Below are positions 1 through 9,300 of a stretch of 35,531 nucleotides of DNA, in pieces. Both the position numbers and the translations under genes were made by a program. How positions within the stretch are numbered: the first letter of the stretch is position 1; each line of letters begins with the position of its first letter. Under the pieces are notes generated by a model. The model did not search any database, was not told the DNA's origin, and saw nothing but the letters and a program-made list of their open reading frames with translations. The stretch is from Alphaproteobacteria bacterium (lineage in GTDB: Bacteria; Pseudomonadota; Alphaproteobacteria; Rhizobiales; Beijerinckiaceae), in NCBI GenBank assembly GCA_016869555.1, contig VGDY01000017.1, forward strand, positions 1 through 35,531, read 5' to 3'.

Positions 1-463
1 CCGGCGCTTCCGCGGCCGGCGGCGCCGCAGCTGGCGGCGCGCCCGCCGGCGCGCTCTGCTGACGCTGCTGCTGCGCGCGCTGAAGCTGGTCGAAAATGCT
101 GTCCTTGCCGGGTTCGGGCGACTTTTCAGGCGCGCCCTGCTCGCCCTTGCCTTCGGTCTTGCCCTCGCTCTTGGGAAGCTCCTTGATCTGGATCGATCCC
201 GGGTCGAGCGCCTTGGTCCAGTCGTCGCCGCCCTCGCTGCGCCGCTCCCAGGCCGGCAGCACCGTCAGCGCGATGCTGGTGATGAAGAAGATCGTCGCGA
301 GAATGCCCGTGGCGCGGGTGAGCGCATTGGCCTGGCCGCGGCCGGTGAAAACGCCGCTGCCGCCGCCCATGCCGAGCGCGCCGCCCTCCGACTTTTGATA
401 AAGCACGAGAATGACGAGCGCCGTCACCACCATCAGGTGGATCGCGATAATGACCTGCTGCAT
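1..463 (-). CDS. secG: Preprotein translocase subunit SecG, C-terminal end cut by the window
   Basis: Small integral membrane subunit of the SecYEG channel, which assists protein export across the inner membrane. The minus strand reads open from ATG at 463 for 154 codons to the window edge with no stop. Two hydrophobic segments are visible (about residues 4-22 and 53-70), separated by the Gly-rich loop GALGMGGGSGVFTGRGQANA typical of SecG. A hydrophilic tail follows and becomes Gln-, Pro- and Ala-rich from about residue 125; such long tails are common in Hyphomicrobiales SecG. A good ribosome-binding site (GGAAGGG) lies about 5 bases before the ATG and fixes the start. The neighbouring minus-strand gene upstream ends at 631 and has its own hairpin, so secG is probably transcribed separately. 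The true C-terminus lies outside the window. Confidence 0.93.
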   Translation of the reverse strand, partial: MQQVIIAIHLMVVTALVILVLYQKSEGGALGMGGGSGVFTGRGQANALTRATGILATIFFITSIALTVLPAWERRSEGGDDWTKALDPGSIQIKELPKSEGKTEGKGEQGAPEKSPEPGKDSIFDQLQRAQQQRQQSAPAGAPPAAAPPAAEAP

Positions 464-584
464 GTCGACCCTTCCAGCCGCGCCTGAGCCGAACTCGGCG
501 CGCAACCCATTGGCCGGCCTTCTACACCAAGCGCCGGGCGCACGGAAGAGGCGAAAGGCGGCGCAAGCGGCCGCTCAGTCAAAT

Positions 585-608
585 GATCGCGAGCCCAGGC
601 TCGCGATC
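585..608 (-). terminator. Hairpin after the small secreted protein gene
   Basis: Perfect 11-bp inverted repeat GATCGCGAGCC / GGCTCGCGATC with a 2-base loop, 22 bases past the stop of the minus-strand gene at 631. On the minus strand it is followed by ATTTG, a short T run, so it is a plausible but not strong intrinsic terminator. It separates that gene from secG. Confidence 0.55.
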
Positions 609-630
609 TTTGGATCGTTCGGAACGCCGC

Positions 631-1110
631 TCAATAAAAATTGCCGTCCTGACCCTTCCACTTCGAGCCTTCCTCGTCGAAACGGGTTTCGTCCTTGAAT
701 TCGATGACCTTGCCCGGCTCGATATATTGCTTGTCCTTGATCATCTGGTTCTGGATCGTCGTCGAATAATAGTTCGTATTGTCCGAGCAGCCGGGTTTCG
801 GCGCGCCGCCCTCGGGCTTGCATTCGAGATTGGCGCCGTTCGGGAAGCGCACGTTCGCGGTGTAATAGAATTCATAGCCGGCGTGGCCGGCGCCTTCCAC
901 GTCGAGCGGCCAGAATCGCGTGATCTCGAATTTTTCGATCACCGCGTCCTTGTCGAATTTCTTCTTGACGAGATTTTCGAAGACCTTCTTCGCGTGCTCG
1001 GGCTTGGGCTCGCAATTGACGAGGCAGAAGGCGTTGGCGGGCGTCGCGGCGACGAGCGCGCCGAACAGGCCAAGCGCCGCGATATGCATGATGGTTTTGT
1101 AGCTCTTCAT
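631..1110 (-). CDS. Small secreted protein of unknown function
   Basis: I do not recognise a family. The start at 1110 is chosen because it opens directly into a clear signal peptide (MKSYKTIMHIAALGLFGALV, cleavage predicted after the ANA at about residue 26) and has GGGAG about 9 bases upstream. An in-frame ATG at 1242 would add 44 charged residues ahead of the signal peptide and is unlikely. The mature protein is about 133 residues, rich in Lys, Asp, Glu and aromatic residues. It has four Cys (FCLVNC near the new N-terminus, LECKPEGG and KPGCSD later), which could form two disulfides in the periplasm. The motifs YEFYYTANVRFPNGANLEC and NTNYYSTTIQNQMI suggest a compact beta-rich fold. It is transcribed alone, divergent from leuB. 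Confidence 0.8.
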   Translation of the reverse strand: MKSYKTIMHIAALGLFGALVAATPANAFCLVNCEPKPEHAKKVFENLVKKKFDKDAVIEKFEITRFWPLDVEGAGHAGYEFYYTANVRFPNGANLECKPEGGAPKPGCSDNTNYYSTTIQNQMIKDKQYIEPGKVIEFKDETRFDEEGSKWKGQDGNFY

Positions 1111-1355
1111 CTTTGCGTCTCCCAACTGCGCAAAACCGCGCGTCGCTTCCCGCCGACGTCGTTCGTTGAATTGACGCGTCTCGCGCGAAGCCCCCTTGCG
1201 TTTGACATTATTCAAGCTGCACGGCTTCACGAGAGGTCGCAAGGCCGACGCGTCGCGCGAATTGTCGCACGACCGCGGGAAATTTTACGCGGTTGCGTCG
1301 CCTTGTCGCGCGCTTTATTGACGGCGCGAGTTTTCTCGCCGACGAAGAGGCATTC

Positions 1356-2465
1356 ATGGCCATATACAAGCTCCTGCTCCTGCCGGGCGACGGCATCGGT
1401 CCGGAGATTTCCGCCGAAGCCGAGAAGGTTCTCGCGCTTTTGAACGCGGCGGGCGTCGCGAGCTTCGAGGTCGAGCGCGGACTCGTCGGCGGCGCGGCCT
1501 ATGACGCGCATAAGCAGGCGATCAGCGAAGAAGACATGACGCGCGCTCAAGAGGCCGACGCCGTGCTGCTCGCCGCCGTCGGCGGGCCGAAATGGAACGG
1601 CGTGCCTTACGATCTGCGCCCCGAAGCCGGGCTCCTGCGCCTGCGCAAGGATTTGGGCCTGTTCGCCAATCTGCGCCCGGCGATCTGCTATCCGGCGCTC
1701 GCCGACGCCTCGTCCCTGAAACGCGACATCGTCGACGGTCTCGACATCATGATCGTGCGCGAATTGACCGGCGGCGTCTATTTCGGTGAACCCAAGGAAA
1801 TCACCGAACTCGGCAATGGCCAGAAACGCGCCGTCGACACGCAGGTCTACGAGACCTACGAGATCGAACGGATCGGCCGCGTCGCCTTCGAGCTGGCGCG
1901 CAAGCGCGGGAACAAGGTGACCTCTTCCGAAAAGTCGAATGTGATGAAGTCGGGCTATCTGTGGCGCGAGGTGATCGCGGCGCTACACGCGCGCGAATAT
2001 TCGGACGTGACGCTCGAACATATGCTCGCCGACGCGCTGGCGATGCAGCTCGTACGCTGGCCCAAGCAGTTCGACGTCGTCGTCACCGACAATCTCTTCG
2101 GCGACATGCTGTCGGACGAGGCCGCCATGCTCACCGGCTCGCTCGGTATGCTTCCGTCGGCGTCTCTTGGCGCTGCAGACGAAAAGGGCAAACGCCACGC
2201 CATGTATGAGCCCTGCCATGGCTCGGCGCCGGACATCGCCGGCAAGGGGATCGCCAATCCGATCGCCATGATCGGCTCGCTCGGCATGGCCCTGCGTTAC
2301 AGCTTCGACCTGCCGAAGGCGGCCGACGCCATTGACGCCGCGATCGCCAATGTCCTGGCGAAAGGCCTGCGCACCGCCGACATCAAGGGCGACGCGCCCT
2401 CGACGGTCTCAACGAGCGAGATGGGCGACGCGATTGTGGCGGAGCTGAAGAAGACGCTGTCCTAA
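1356..2465 (+). CDS. leuB: 3-isopropylmalate dehydrogenase
   Basis: Cytosolic NAD-dependent enzyme of leucine synthesis that oxidises and decarboxylates 3-isopropylmalate to 2-ketoisocaproate. The 369-residue protein has the usual length and motifs: N-terminal [25 protein letters not shown] around the catalytic Lys, the Mg-binding stretch [17 protein letters not shown], and the cofactor loop [19 protein letters not shown]. The start at 1356 is preceded by GAAGAGG about 7 bases upstream; the longer in-frame start at 1293 would add 21 residues with no family counterpart. The gene stands alone rather than beside leuC/leuD. It converges on folE with about 11 bases between the two stops. Upstream at 1202 lies a TTGACA box, but no convincing -10 follows it at the usual spacing. 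Confidence 0.97.
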   Translation: MAIYKLLLLPGDGIGPEISAEAEKVLALLNAAGVASFEVERGLVGGAAYDAHKQAISEEDMTRAQEADAVLLAAVGGPKWNGVPYDLRPEAGLLRLRKDLGLFANLRPAICYPALADASSLKRDIVDGLDIMIVRELTGGVYFGEPKEITELGNGQKRAVDTQVYETYEIERIGRVAFELARKRGNKVTSSEKSNVMKSGYLWREVIAALHAREYSDVTLEHMLADALAMQLVRWPKQFDVVVTDNLFGDMLSDEAAMLTGSLGMLPSASLGAADEKGKRHAMYEPCHGSAPDIAGKGIANPIAMIGSLGMALRYSFDLPKAADAIDAAIANVLAKGLRTADIKGDAPSTVSTSEMGDAIVAELKKTLS

Positions 2466-2476
2466 GAACTCCACGC

Positions 2477-3049
2477 TCACTTCCCATGCACCATGCCAAG
2501 AAACTCCTCGCGGGTGCGCGGGTCGTCGCGGATGACGCCGAGCAGGCGGCTCGTGGTCAGCAGCGAGCCCGTGGTGTTGACGCCGCGCAGCGTCATGCAG
2601 CTGTGCTCCGCCTCGATGACGACGCCGACGCCGGCCGGCTCCAGAATGTCCTGGATCGCTTCGGCGATTTCGGCGGTGAGCTTTTCCTGAATCTGCAGGC
2701 GGCGGGCGAAGCCGTGCACGACGCGCGCCAGCTTCGAAATGCCGACGACCCGGTTGCTTGGCAGATAGCCGACATGCGCCCGGCCGGTCACCGGCAACAT
2801 ATGGTGCTCGCAGAAGCTGACGACGCGAATGTCCTTGAGCACAACGAGTTCGTCATAGCCGCCGACCTCGTCGAAGGTGCGCTTGAGATAGTCGCGCGGA
2901 TCGACGCCATAGCCGGAGAACAGCTCGCGGTAGGAACGCGCCACCCGCTCGGGCGTGTCGATCAGCCCCTCGCGCGTGGGGTCGTCGCCCGCCCATTCGA
3001 TGAGAACGCGCACCGCCGCTTCTGCGTCAGCCTGGGTAGGTTTGGCCAT
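2477..3049 (-). CDS. folE: GTP cyclohydrolase I
   Basis: Converts GTP to 7,8-dihydroneopterin triphosphate, the first step towards tetrahydrofolate (and tetrahydromethanopterin-type cofactors where present). The 190-residue protein carries the zinc ligands Cys80 and His83 in [20 protein letters not shown] and Cys151 in [12 protein letters not shown], with the catalytic His82, all in the family's spacing. The substrate-site stretch [20 protein letters not shown] is also present. The start at 3049 has GGAG about 10 bases upstream; the in-frame ATG at 3118 adds 23 residues of no family character. It is a type IA enzyme, canonical throughout, and is transcribed towards leuB. Confidence 0.97.
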   Translation of the reverse strand: MAKPTQADAEAAVRVLIEWAGDDPTREGLIDTPERVARSYRELFSGYGVDPRDYLKRTFDEVGGYDELVVLKDIRVVSFCEHHMLPVTGRAHVGYLPSNRVVGISKLARVVHGFARRLQIQEKLTAEIAEAIQDILEPAGVGVVIEAEHSCMTLRGVNTTGSLLTTSRLLGVIRDDPRTREEFLGMVHGK

Positions 3050-3155
3050 GCCTGCAATTCTCCAGGATCGTTGATGCGCGCCGCTCACCCGTCCGGATAA
3101 AGTCACAGGCCAAAGCATTTGGCAAAGGCCACAGCCGGCCTATTCCTCAAATGAA

Positions 3156-3184
3156 AAACGCCGGCGCAAGAGGCGCCGGCGTTT
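3156..3184 (-). terminator. Strong intrinsic terminator
   Basis: Perfect 12-bp inverted repeat AAACGCCGGCGC / GCGCCGGCGTTT around a 5-base loop. On the minus strand the stem ends in a run of five T, 20 bases past the stop of the gene at 3204. This is the best-formed terminator in the window. Confidence 0.85.
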
Positions 3185-3203
3185 CGACTGGCCGCGTCGA
3201 GGA

Positions 3204-4304
3204 TCAGCGAGCGATGCCGATCGCCGATCCGACCGCATTGACCGAGCGCTTGACGAAGCCGAATGGCCCGTCGCTCGCTGGCGGCGCAGGCGGGGGCGGC
3301 GGCGGCGCGGGTTCCGGCGCGGCGAGGGCGACCGGCGCCGCTGGCGCGGGGGACGGACGGCTCGCGACCGGTTTCGTCGGCTTCTTCGGCTTCGCAACTT
3401 TCACGCGCGGCGCCGGCTTCGGCGCTGGGGCCGCCTCGGCCGCCGCGGCAGGGGGCTCCGAAGCGGGCGCCGCCGCCTGCGGCGGCTCCGGCGCAACGGG
3501 CTTCGTCGGCGCAACGGATTTCGGCGGCGCGACCGCCGTGGGCGGCGCCGGCTCGGCGGGGGCGGCTGTCGGCGAAGCGGCGGCTACGGCCGGCGGCGGC
3601 TCGGCGGGGGCGGATATCGGCCCCGCCGCTGTCGGCAAAGGCGCAAGCTTCGGCGCCAGGGCGGCAGCGGTCGGAACAGGAATCGACCCGCCCATCGGCG
3701 CCACCGCGGGGGAGCGCTCGGCCGCCTTCGCCGGAACAGCGCTGGCCTCGGACTGGCTTTCCGTAAGACTCGGCTCGGCCGCCGCCGCGGCGGCTTTCGG
3801 CGCCTCTTCAGCCGGCCCGACCGGCGCTTTGGCGCTTTGCTGGAGCGCCGGCGCGGCGTCCTGCGGCTGCGACGCGGCGCTGTCGATCGCCGGCGCGGCG
3901 GCGTCCGGAGCGACCAGAGGCGGCGCGGTCGCCAGCGCCGGATCGTCGTTCGGGTCGACGGCGCTCCAGGGGCCCAAGACCCAGGTCAACGCCGCGAGAC
4001 CGATGATGACGATCGCCGCCGCGGCGAAGAACAGTCCGCGGCGTCCGCCTTCGCGCTCATCCTCGGGCTCGTTGTCGAACTCCTCTTCCGTCGCATGGAG
4101 CGCGCTCCAGGAATCCTCGGCGCGCGGCGCCTCAGGAGACGGGCCTGAATCGATCGCCGCACCGGGTGAGCGCTCGCCGACCTCGCGGTCGGCAAATCGG
4201 GCCGACGGCTCCAAGGGGGGCGCATGGCCCAGGTCACGACGCAGCAACTCTTTAAACTCGGCAAATTCAGCCATCAGCTCCTTGTCGTCGCCGATATCCA
4301 TCAT
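3204..4304 (-). CDS. Single-pass membrane protein with a long Pro/Ala-rich periplasmic region
   Basis: Not a recognised family. The 366 residues divide into an acidic, charged cytoplasmic N-terminus (about 1-85, starting MMDIGDDKELMAEFAEFKEL), one strong membrane segment (about 89-111, LFFAAAAIVIIGLAALTWVL), and about 230 residues of low-complexity Pro/Ala/Lys sequence (repeated PAPAAPE, PTKPVAP and KPAPRVKVAKPKKPTKP). A short ordered C-terminus follows (GPFGFVKRSVNAVGSAIGIAR). The layout is that of a TonB-like or wall-spanning linker protein, but no TonB C-terminal domain is visible. The start could be 4304 or 4301; AAAGGG lies about 10 bases upstream. A strong hairpin follows the stop. A long antisense reading frame here is a mirror of the biased composition. 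Confidence 0.75.
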   Translation of the reverse strand: MMDIGDDKELMAEFAEFKELLRRDLGHAPPLEPSARFADREVGERSPGAAIDSGPSPEAPRAEDSWSALHATEEEFDNEPEDEREGGRRGLFFAAAAIVIIGLAALTWVLGPWSAVDPNDDPALATAPPLVAPDAAAPAIDSAASQPQDAAPALQQSAKAPVGPAEEAPKAAAAAAEPSLTESQSEASAVPAKAAERSPAVAPMGGSIPVPTAAALAPKLAPLPTAAGPISAPAEPPPAVAAASPTAAPAEPAPPTAVAPPKSVAPTKPVAPEPPQAAAPASEPPAAAAEAAPAPKPAPRVKVAKPKKPTKPVASRPSPAPAAPVALAAPEPAPPPPPPAPPASDGPFGFVKRSVNAVGSAIGIAR

Positions 4305-4419
4305 GCCAGAACCCTTTCATTGCCGCGCGCCAGGAACTCCTCGACGAGTCGCGCGCGGTCACACCATCCGCGTCAAGGCAAACGTAAAAATGTGGCTGTT
4401 CTGGGCCGGTCGCCCAATC

Positions 4420-4433
4420 AAGCTTTAAAGCTT
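4420..4433. promoter_or_regulatory. AT-rich palindrome in the divergent promoter region
   Basis: AAGCTTTAAAGCTT is a perfect 14-base palindrome inside an A+T-rich patch (about 4415-4458) that stands out from the GC-rich surroundings. It lies between the divergent membrane protein gene (starts 4304) and the cytochrome peroxidase gene (starts 4568 or 4619), so it probably marks the shared promoter region. I cannot place -35 and -10 boxes with confidence. Confidence 0.3.
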
Positions 4434-4567
4434 TTCTTATCAATATCTTATTTGAGCTTAGACTGCGGACTCCGCGAGCGTCGGTTACATCATGCGACAT
4501 AAATCCGCGCCCATGCTGGAAGCAATCCAGATTACCGAAATTGACCTTGGCGCTTCGCGATTTCTAA

Positions 4568-5875
4568 ATGTCGAAAGCGCGAGGAACGCGTTTTTCCTCT
4601 TCCGGCGGACTGTTTCAAGTGACCCGATCCTGCTTAGGCAAGGCGCGCCGAGCGGCGCTTTGCGCCGTCTTCTCATTGCTCGGCGCGGCGCTCTGCGCAC
4701 AGGCGGCGCCGTCGGGCGCGGCCGCGCCCGACGAGCGCGGCCTCTCGCCGCTGGAGCTGCTCGGCAAACGGGTTTTCGAAGATGTGAACCTTTCCAGTCC
4801 GGCCGGAGTCTCCTGCGCCTCCTGCCATGACGCCGCGAAGGCTTTTCAAGGCAATAATGGTTCGAGCGCGCCCGCCGTGGCCCGCGGCTCGCTACCGACC
4901 TCATTAGGCAAGCGCAATACGCCCTCGATCATGTATGCATCCTTCGCGCCGCCCTTCGACTTCATCGACGACAAGGACGAAGAGACCGGCAAAATCGAAA
5001 AGATTCCGGCGGGCGGACAGTTTTTCGACGGCCGCGCGCGCGATCTGCTCGCTCAAGTTGAAGGCCCGATCTTCGATCCGCTCGAGATGAACGCGCCGTC
5101 GAAACGCTATGTCGTCGAGGCGGTGCGCGACGGCGCCTACGCCGGCCTTGTCCGCGAGGTCTATGGCGAAAAGGTTTTCGCCGACCCGGACGCCGCTTTC
5201 GAGAAGCTTGCGCAAGCGATCGTCGCTTTCGAAGGAACTACGCGCTTTCATCCCTTCGCCTCGAAGTTCGACGACTATCTGCGCGGCGCAGCGCAGTTGA
5301 CCGCCCTTGAGAAGAAGGGCTTCGAACTCTTCAAGGACCCGAAGAAAGGCAATTGCCTCGCCTGCCACGCCGGCAAGGAAGAGTCGCGAAACCCCGAGGA
5401 CTGGCTGTTCACCGATTTCACCTATGACGCGCTCGGCGGCCCGAAAAACAGCGCGATCCCGAGCGCCACGAAACCGGGCGCCGCCCCCGATCTCGGCCTG
5501 TGCGCGCGGCCCGGCCTCGCCGAAGCGGCGCCCGCGGATTTCAAGGTCGAGAGCGTCTGCGGCGCCTTCAAGGTGCCGACGCTGCGCAACATCGCCGTGA
5601 CCGGCCCCTATCTGCACAATGGCGTCTTCGACAGGCTGCGCGACGTCGTCGCCTTTTATGCGACGCGGGACACCGATCCCGGCCATTGGTATCCAAAGGA
5701 CCGGCGCGGCAAGCCGCAAAAATTCGACGACCTGCCCGCCGCCGCGCATGACAACGTCAATGTCGAGGAAGTCCCCTATGATCGCAAGCTGGGGGAAAAC
5801 CCGCGGCTTTCGGATAAGGAGATCGACGCGATCGTCGCATTCCTCGAAACCTTGACCGATCGGCCGAAGCCCTGA
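4568..5875 (+). CDS. Di-heme cytochrome c peroxidase / MauG-family protein, periplasmic
   Basis: Periplasmic di-heme protein that reduces peroxide or, in MauG-type members, oxidises a protein or other substrate. Two heme c sites are visible, CASCH (residues 83-87) and CLACH (263-267). In the first domain QFFDGRARDLLAQ and FDPLEM match the bacterial peroxidase block, retaining the catalytic Gln (Gln163) and Glu (Glu173). The Trp normally between the hemes (FWDGR in the Pseudomonas enzyme) is Phe153 here. The block VPTLRNIAVTGPYLHNGVF is the usual second-domain signature. At 435 residues it is somewhat long. ATG 4568 lacks a ribosome-binding site and gives a 30-residue leader before the signal peptide. 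GTG 4619 gives a clean signal peptide (TRSCLGKARRAALCAVFSLL, cleavage after AQA) and is a strong alternative. It is monocistronic and converges on the next gene. The physiological substrate is unknown. Confidence 0.88.
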   Translation: MSKARGTRFSSSGGLFQVTRSCLGKARRAALCAVFSLLGAALCAQAAPSGAAAPDERGLSPLELLGKRVFEDVNLSSPAGVSCASCHDAAKAFQGNNGSSAPAVARGSLPTSLGKRNTPSIMYASFAPPFDFIDDKDEETGKIEKIPAGGQFFDGRARDLLAQVEGPIFDPLEMNAPSKRYVVEAVRDGAYAGLVREVYGEKVFADPDAAFEKLAQAIVAFEGTTRFHPFASKFDDYLRGAAQLTALEKKGFELFKDPKKGNCLACHAGKEESRNPEDWLFTDFTYDALGGPKNSAIPSATKPGAAPDLGLCARPGLAEAAPADFKVESVCGAFKVPTLRNIAVTGPYLHNGVFDRLRDVVAFYATRDTDPGHWYPKDRRGKPQKFDDLPAAAHDNVNVEEVPYDRKLGENPRLSDKEIDAIVAFLETLTDRPKP

Positions 5876-5885
5876 AGCGCGAGGC

Positions 5886-6278
5886 CTAGCAGGGATACCG
5901 GGTGTGATAGCCAAACAGCGAGCCCAAGGGCGGGCTGTGGCGCAACTCCGTTAGCGGCCAGGCGAAATATTGGCTGCTGCCCGAATAGGGATAGCCGAAA
6001 TCGCAGCCCGACGTCTCGGTGACCCGCGACGACATGAACACGAGTTCAGGAGTCGCGACGAAAAAGCGCCGATTTTCTACGGCGATCCGGGTCCAGCTTG
6101 GATCGTCGCGCAATATCTTGACTTCGGTCCCCGCCGGCGCCGTTCCGATCGCCGCGTAATGTTCCTCGGGACCGGCGCGCAGCACCGCCGGATAGGCGAG
6201 CGTCAGCTTGATTGCCGCCGCCTGCTCGCCAAATAAGAGGGCGGGAAAAAGCGCTAAGGCGAATAATGACCGACGCAT
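5886..6278 (-). CDS. Small secreted SH3-like protein
   Basis: 130 residues with a signal peptide (MRRSLFALALFPALLFGEQAAA) and GGAAAG about 8 bases before the ATG. The mature part LAYPAVLRAGPEEHYAAIGTAPAGTEVKILRDDPSWTRIAV follows the bacterial SH3 (SH3b) pattern of 'vtasaLNVRsGPgtsy.vig.l..Gt.V.V......W.kV'. A periplasmic SH3b domain, often a cell-wall or protein binding module, is therefore likely. The C-terminus has two Cys (SGCDFGYPYSG and the final Cys), which may form a disulfide. It converges on the peroxidase gene with only 10 bases between the stops and diverges from the large operon at 6394. Confidence 0.75.
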   Translation of the reverse strand: MRRSLFALALFPALLFGEQAAAIKLTLAYPAVLRAGPEEHYAAIGTAPAGTEVKILRDDPSWTRIAVENRRFFVATPELVFMSSRVTETSGCDFGYPYSGSSQYFAWPLTELRHSPPLGSLFGYHTRYPC

Positions 6279-6393
6279 GCCGACTTTCCGGTTGCTGTGC
6301 GCTCCCGCAAATCCCCGGGCGCGGAAGCTAGCCTAAAAGATAATCCCGCCGGCTCCAAATCGGACCGGCCAAATAAAGTTGTGAGAGAGCGGC

Positions 6394-9300
6394 ATGAAGA
6401 AATCGTCGGCGCGGCAAGAGCCGCTCGACTCTCGACTCAGTCGAGAGTCGCGGCCCATGCTGAACATCAGCGGCGGCGCGTCTTTTCCGTCTCATCGCCG
6501 GCTGGCGTACGGCGCCGTCATGCGGCGCATCGCATTCTCTCTTCTCGCCGCCTGCGCGGCCTATTTCGCGCAGCCCCTGTGGCGCGCGGCGAAAGGGGCC
6601 GTCGCCGATACGAGAGCCAAGCAAACCTCGATCAGCTTTGCGCCGAGCGAACTGCCGGCGGATCGCGACGGCGCGAGTCTCCTCACCGTTCCCGCGCCCG
6701 GCCGCTATTCGATTCGCGCCAGGAGTCCCTCGGGCGCGCGCATCGAACTTGTCGATATGATCGCCGGCCCGCTCGATTCGAGCGGCGCGCCCGGCCTGCG
6801 CGATGGACGAATCGACGCGCTGCTCGACAAGGGCGTTTACAAGCTGCGCGCTTCCGGCGTCAAAGGCGCAAGCGGCAAGATCGCGCTTTCCGCGCAGCCT
6901 TTCGTCGAAGCGGACGCATCGAAGCCGACGCTTGCCCCGGGACGCATTCAAAACGGCGAGCTTGGGGATCTGCAGCAACGCTCGTATGCGTTCGAAGTTG
7001 GCGCGGAAGGCCGCGTCAATCTCGAGGCGATCGGCCGCGCGCTCAGCGATTTGCGCGTCTGGCGCGGCGACGGCGAACTCGTCGATCTCGCCTTCGCGCA
7101 AGAGACGGTCGAAACCAAGCCAGGCCGCGCCATGAACCGGCTGCGTCTCGAAGGCGCGCTGGAGCCGGGGCGCTATGTCGTCACCGCCTATGGCGGCGAG
7201 AAACTCGTCTGGGCGCACGGCGACGCGGCCCAGCCCTTCATGTTGCGGCTTGACGAGCCGGCGCTGCTCGCGGCCGGCGTCGCCGAGGGCGTGATCGGCC
7301 CCTTCGGCGCCGCGCGTTTCGACGCGCCGGCAAGTTACGACGCTTTCCGTCTCGATCTCGCGCAGATATCGCCAGCGCGGCTCGAAGCGCGGCGCAATGA
7401 CGCAAGAGAAATCGCGACGATTTCGAAGAACAGCCGCGCGCCGTCGGCAATCGTCCGGATCGCTTCCGACGGCAAGACCAACGCGCGTCTTGAAGTCTCC
7501 GGCTTTGAGGGTCAGGCGTTCAGTTTGCGCGGCCTGCGTCAGTCCGATCGCGAGACGTTCGAAGCGTCGGGACCGCATCTCGTCAGCGTCGACCTCGCCG
7601 GCGACGGCGGCGACGAAGCGCCGGCGACGGCGCTGTTCGCGCGAATCGAAAAGGACGGCAAGACGCGGGTCATCGCCTCGGACGCGCCGCGCGTCGGCGC
7701 CGGCAAGGCGTGGCGGGGAAAATTCAACCTGTTCGGGCCGACGTCGATCCTGTTCGAATCGACGCGCGACGGGCTTGTGGCGATCGACGCGAAAGGGATC
7801 AAGGTCGACGCCTCAATCGAACCGGCGCTTGGCGCGCTTACAGCGCGGGCCGACGGCAAAGACCCGGCGCGCTACGACCTCCAGGCGGGCTATTATTTTC
7901 TCAAGCTCGCGCCGAAAGGCGATTCCGGCGGCGTCATCGACGTGACGCTCGGTCCGCCCGGACTCTCCGTATCAGCGCCCGCGCCGGCGCCTTCGCGCGC
8001 AACAATGTCCTTCGGGACGCAGACGCTCGAAAGGGACGGCTCCTATCTCATTTTGACGAATGTCGCGCCGCAGCTCCTGACCGGGCCGCGCGTCGTCGCG
8101 CTGCCCGTCGAACTCGACAAGGCGCCCTTGGCGATTTGGCAGGAGGCCGGCAAGGAGATCGCGCTGCCGGTGCGGCTGCCCAAAACCGGCAGAGCGATGG
8201 CGCGCGATGCGCATGGCGCCGATGTCGCGCTGACGCTCACCGATCAGAGAGAAGAGAACGCGCAGCGTCTCGCGACGATAAGGATTGCGGCGCTCGAAAA
8301 ATCGCGCGCGCTCGGGCTCGTCTTCGTTCCCGAAGTAACGCCGGCCAAGTCCGAAGAGACTGGCAAGCCGGCGCCAATTGCGCTTTCCGCCACGGTTGCG
8401 CGGCCGGCCTTTTTCGATCTTGCGCGCGACGAGACGAAGCGTCTGCGCTTCGATGTTGCACAAGGCGGGCTCTACCGGGTCGAAACGCTCGGGCGCATGA
8501 AGACCGCGCTGCGAATCGGCGCCAATATTTCGCCGCGACTTGGCGAAGGCGAAGCGAACGGGCCCGGCGCCAACGCGCTGGTCACAGCCTTTCTGCGCGC
8601 CGGCGCCTATCGCGCGGCGGTGACGGCAAAGGACTCTTCCGGCCATCTCGGACTCGCCGTCTCGCCTGCGATCCTCGCGCCGACGTCGAAACTCGTCGAT
8701 GCGGGCGTTGCGCGCGCGACGCTCGAACTCGGCAAGGGCGCGATCACGCCGATCGAGATCACAAACGACGGCGAATATCGCATCGAGCTTCTCGGCCTGA
8801 AGCAGAAATGGCGCGCGCGACTGGAGGACGCCGACGGCTGGCCGCTCGCGGCGCCCGGCGAGATGCAGCGCCTGACGCGGCGATTCGAAAAGGGCGTCTA
8901 TCGGCTGGTCGTCATGCCTCAAAATGTCGAAGCGCGCATGGCGGCGCGTCTGACGCCGATCGTCGCCGCGAAGCCGCTTGAAGGCCACGGTCCGCATCCC
9001 CTGCCCTTCGGCAAGGCGCAACGCCTGCAATGGCGCGAGCCGCAGGCGCGCGACGCAACGCGCACGCCGGACGTTTGGCGCTTCTCGCTCCATGGCGATT
9101 CCGACATCGATCTGTCGATCGGCGAAGGCATGGTCGGCGAGATTGTCAAAGGCGAGAAGGAAGGCGTCGGCAAAGTCGCTTCGGACCGGCCATTCAAATC
9201 GAAGCTGACGGCGGGCGAATACCTTGTCGAGGCGCGCAGCCTCGCCCATGACGATCGTCTCGACTATGAGATTTCGCTTAATTCGCAGCAGTTGCAGCCC

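Noticed and set aside
3151-4428. 425-residue open frame on the plus strand
   Set aside because: It is the Gly/Ala-rich mirror of the Pro/Ala gene on the minus strand, runs through the terminator hairpin, and has no signal, motif or start signal.
4267-4500. 77-residue minus-strand frame upstream of the Pro/Ala-rich gene
   Set aside because: Overlaps the better-supported gene start at 4304, has no motif or ribosome-binding site, and covers the A+T-rich promoter patch.
4568-5875. Assignment of the di-heme protein as MbnH of methanobactin systems
   Set aside because: No MbnP-like or methanobactin genes are adjacent, and the Trp between the hemes is missing; only the broad family is supported.
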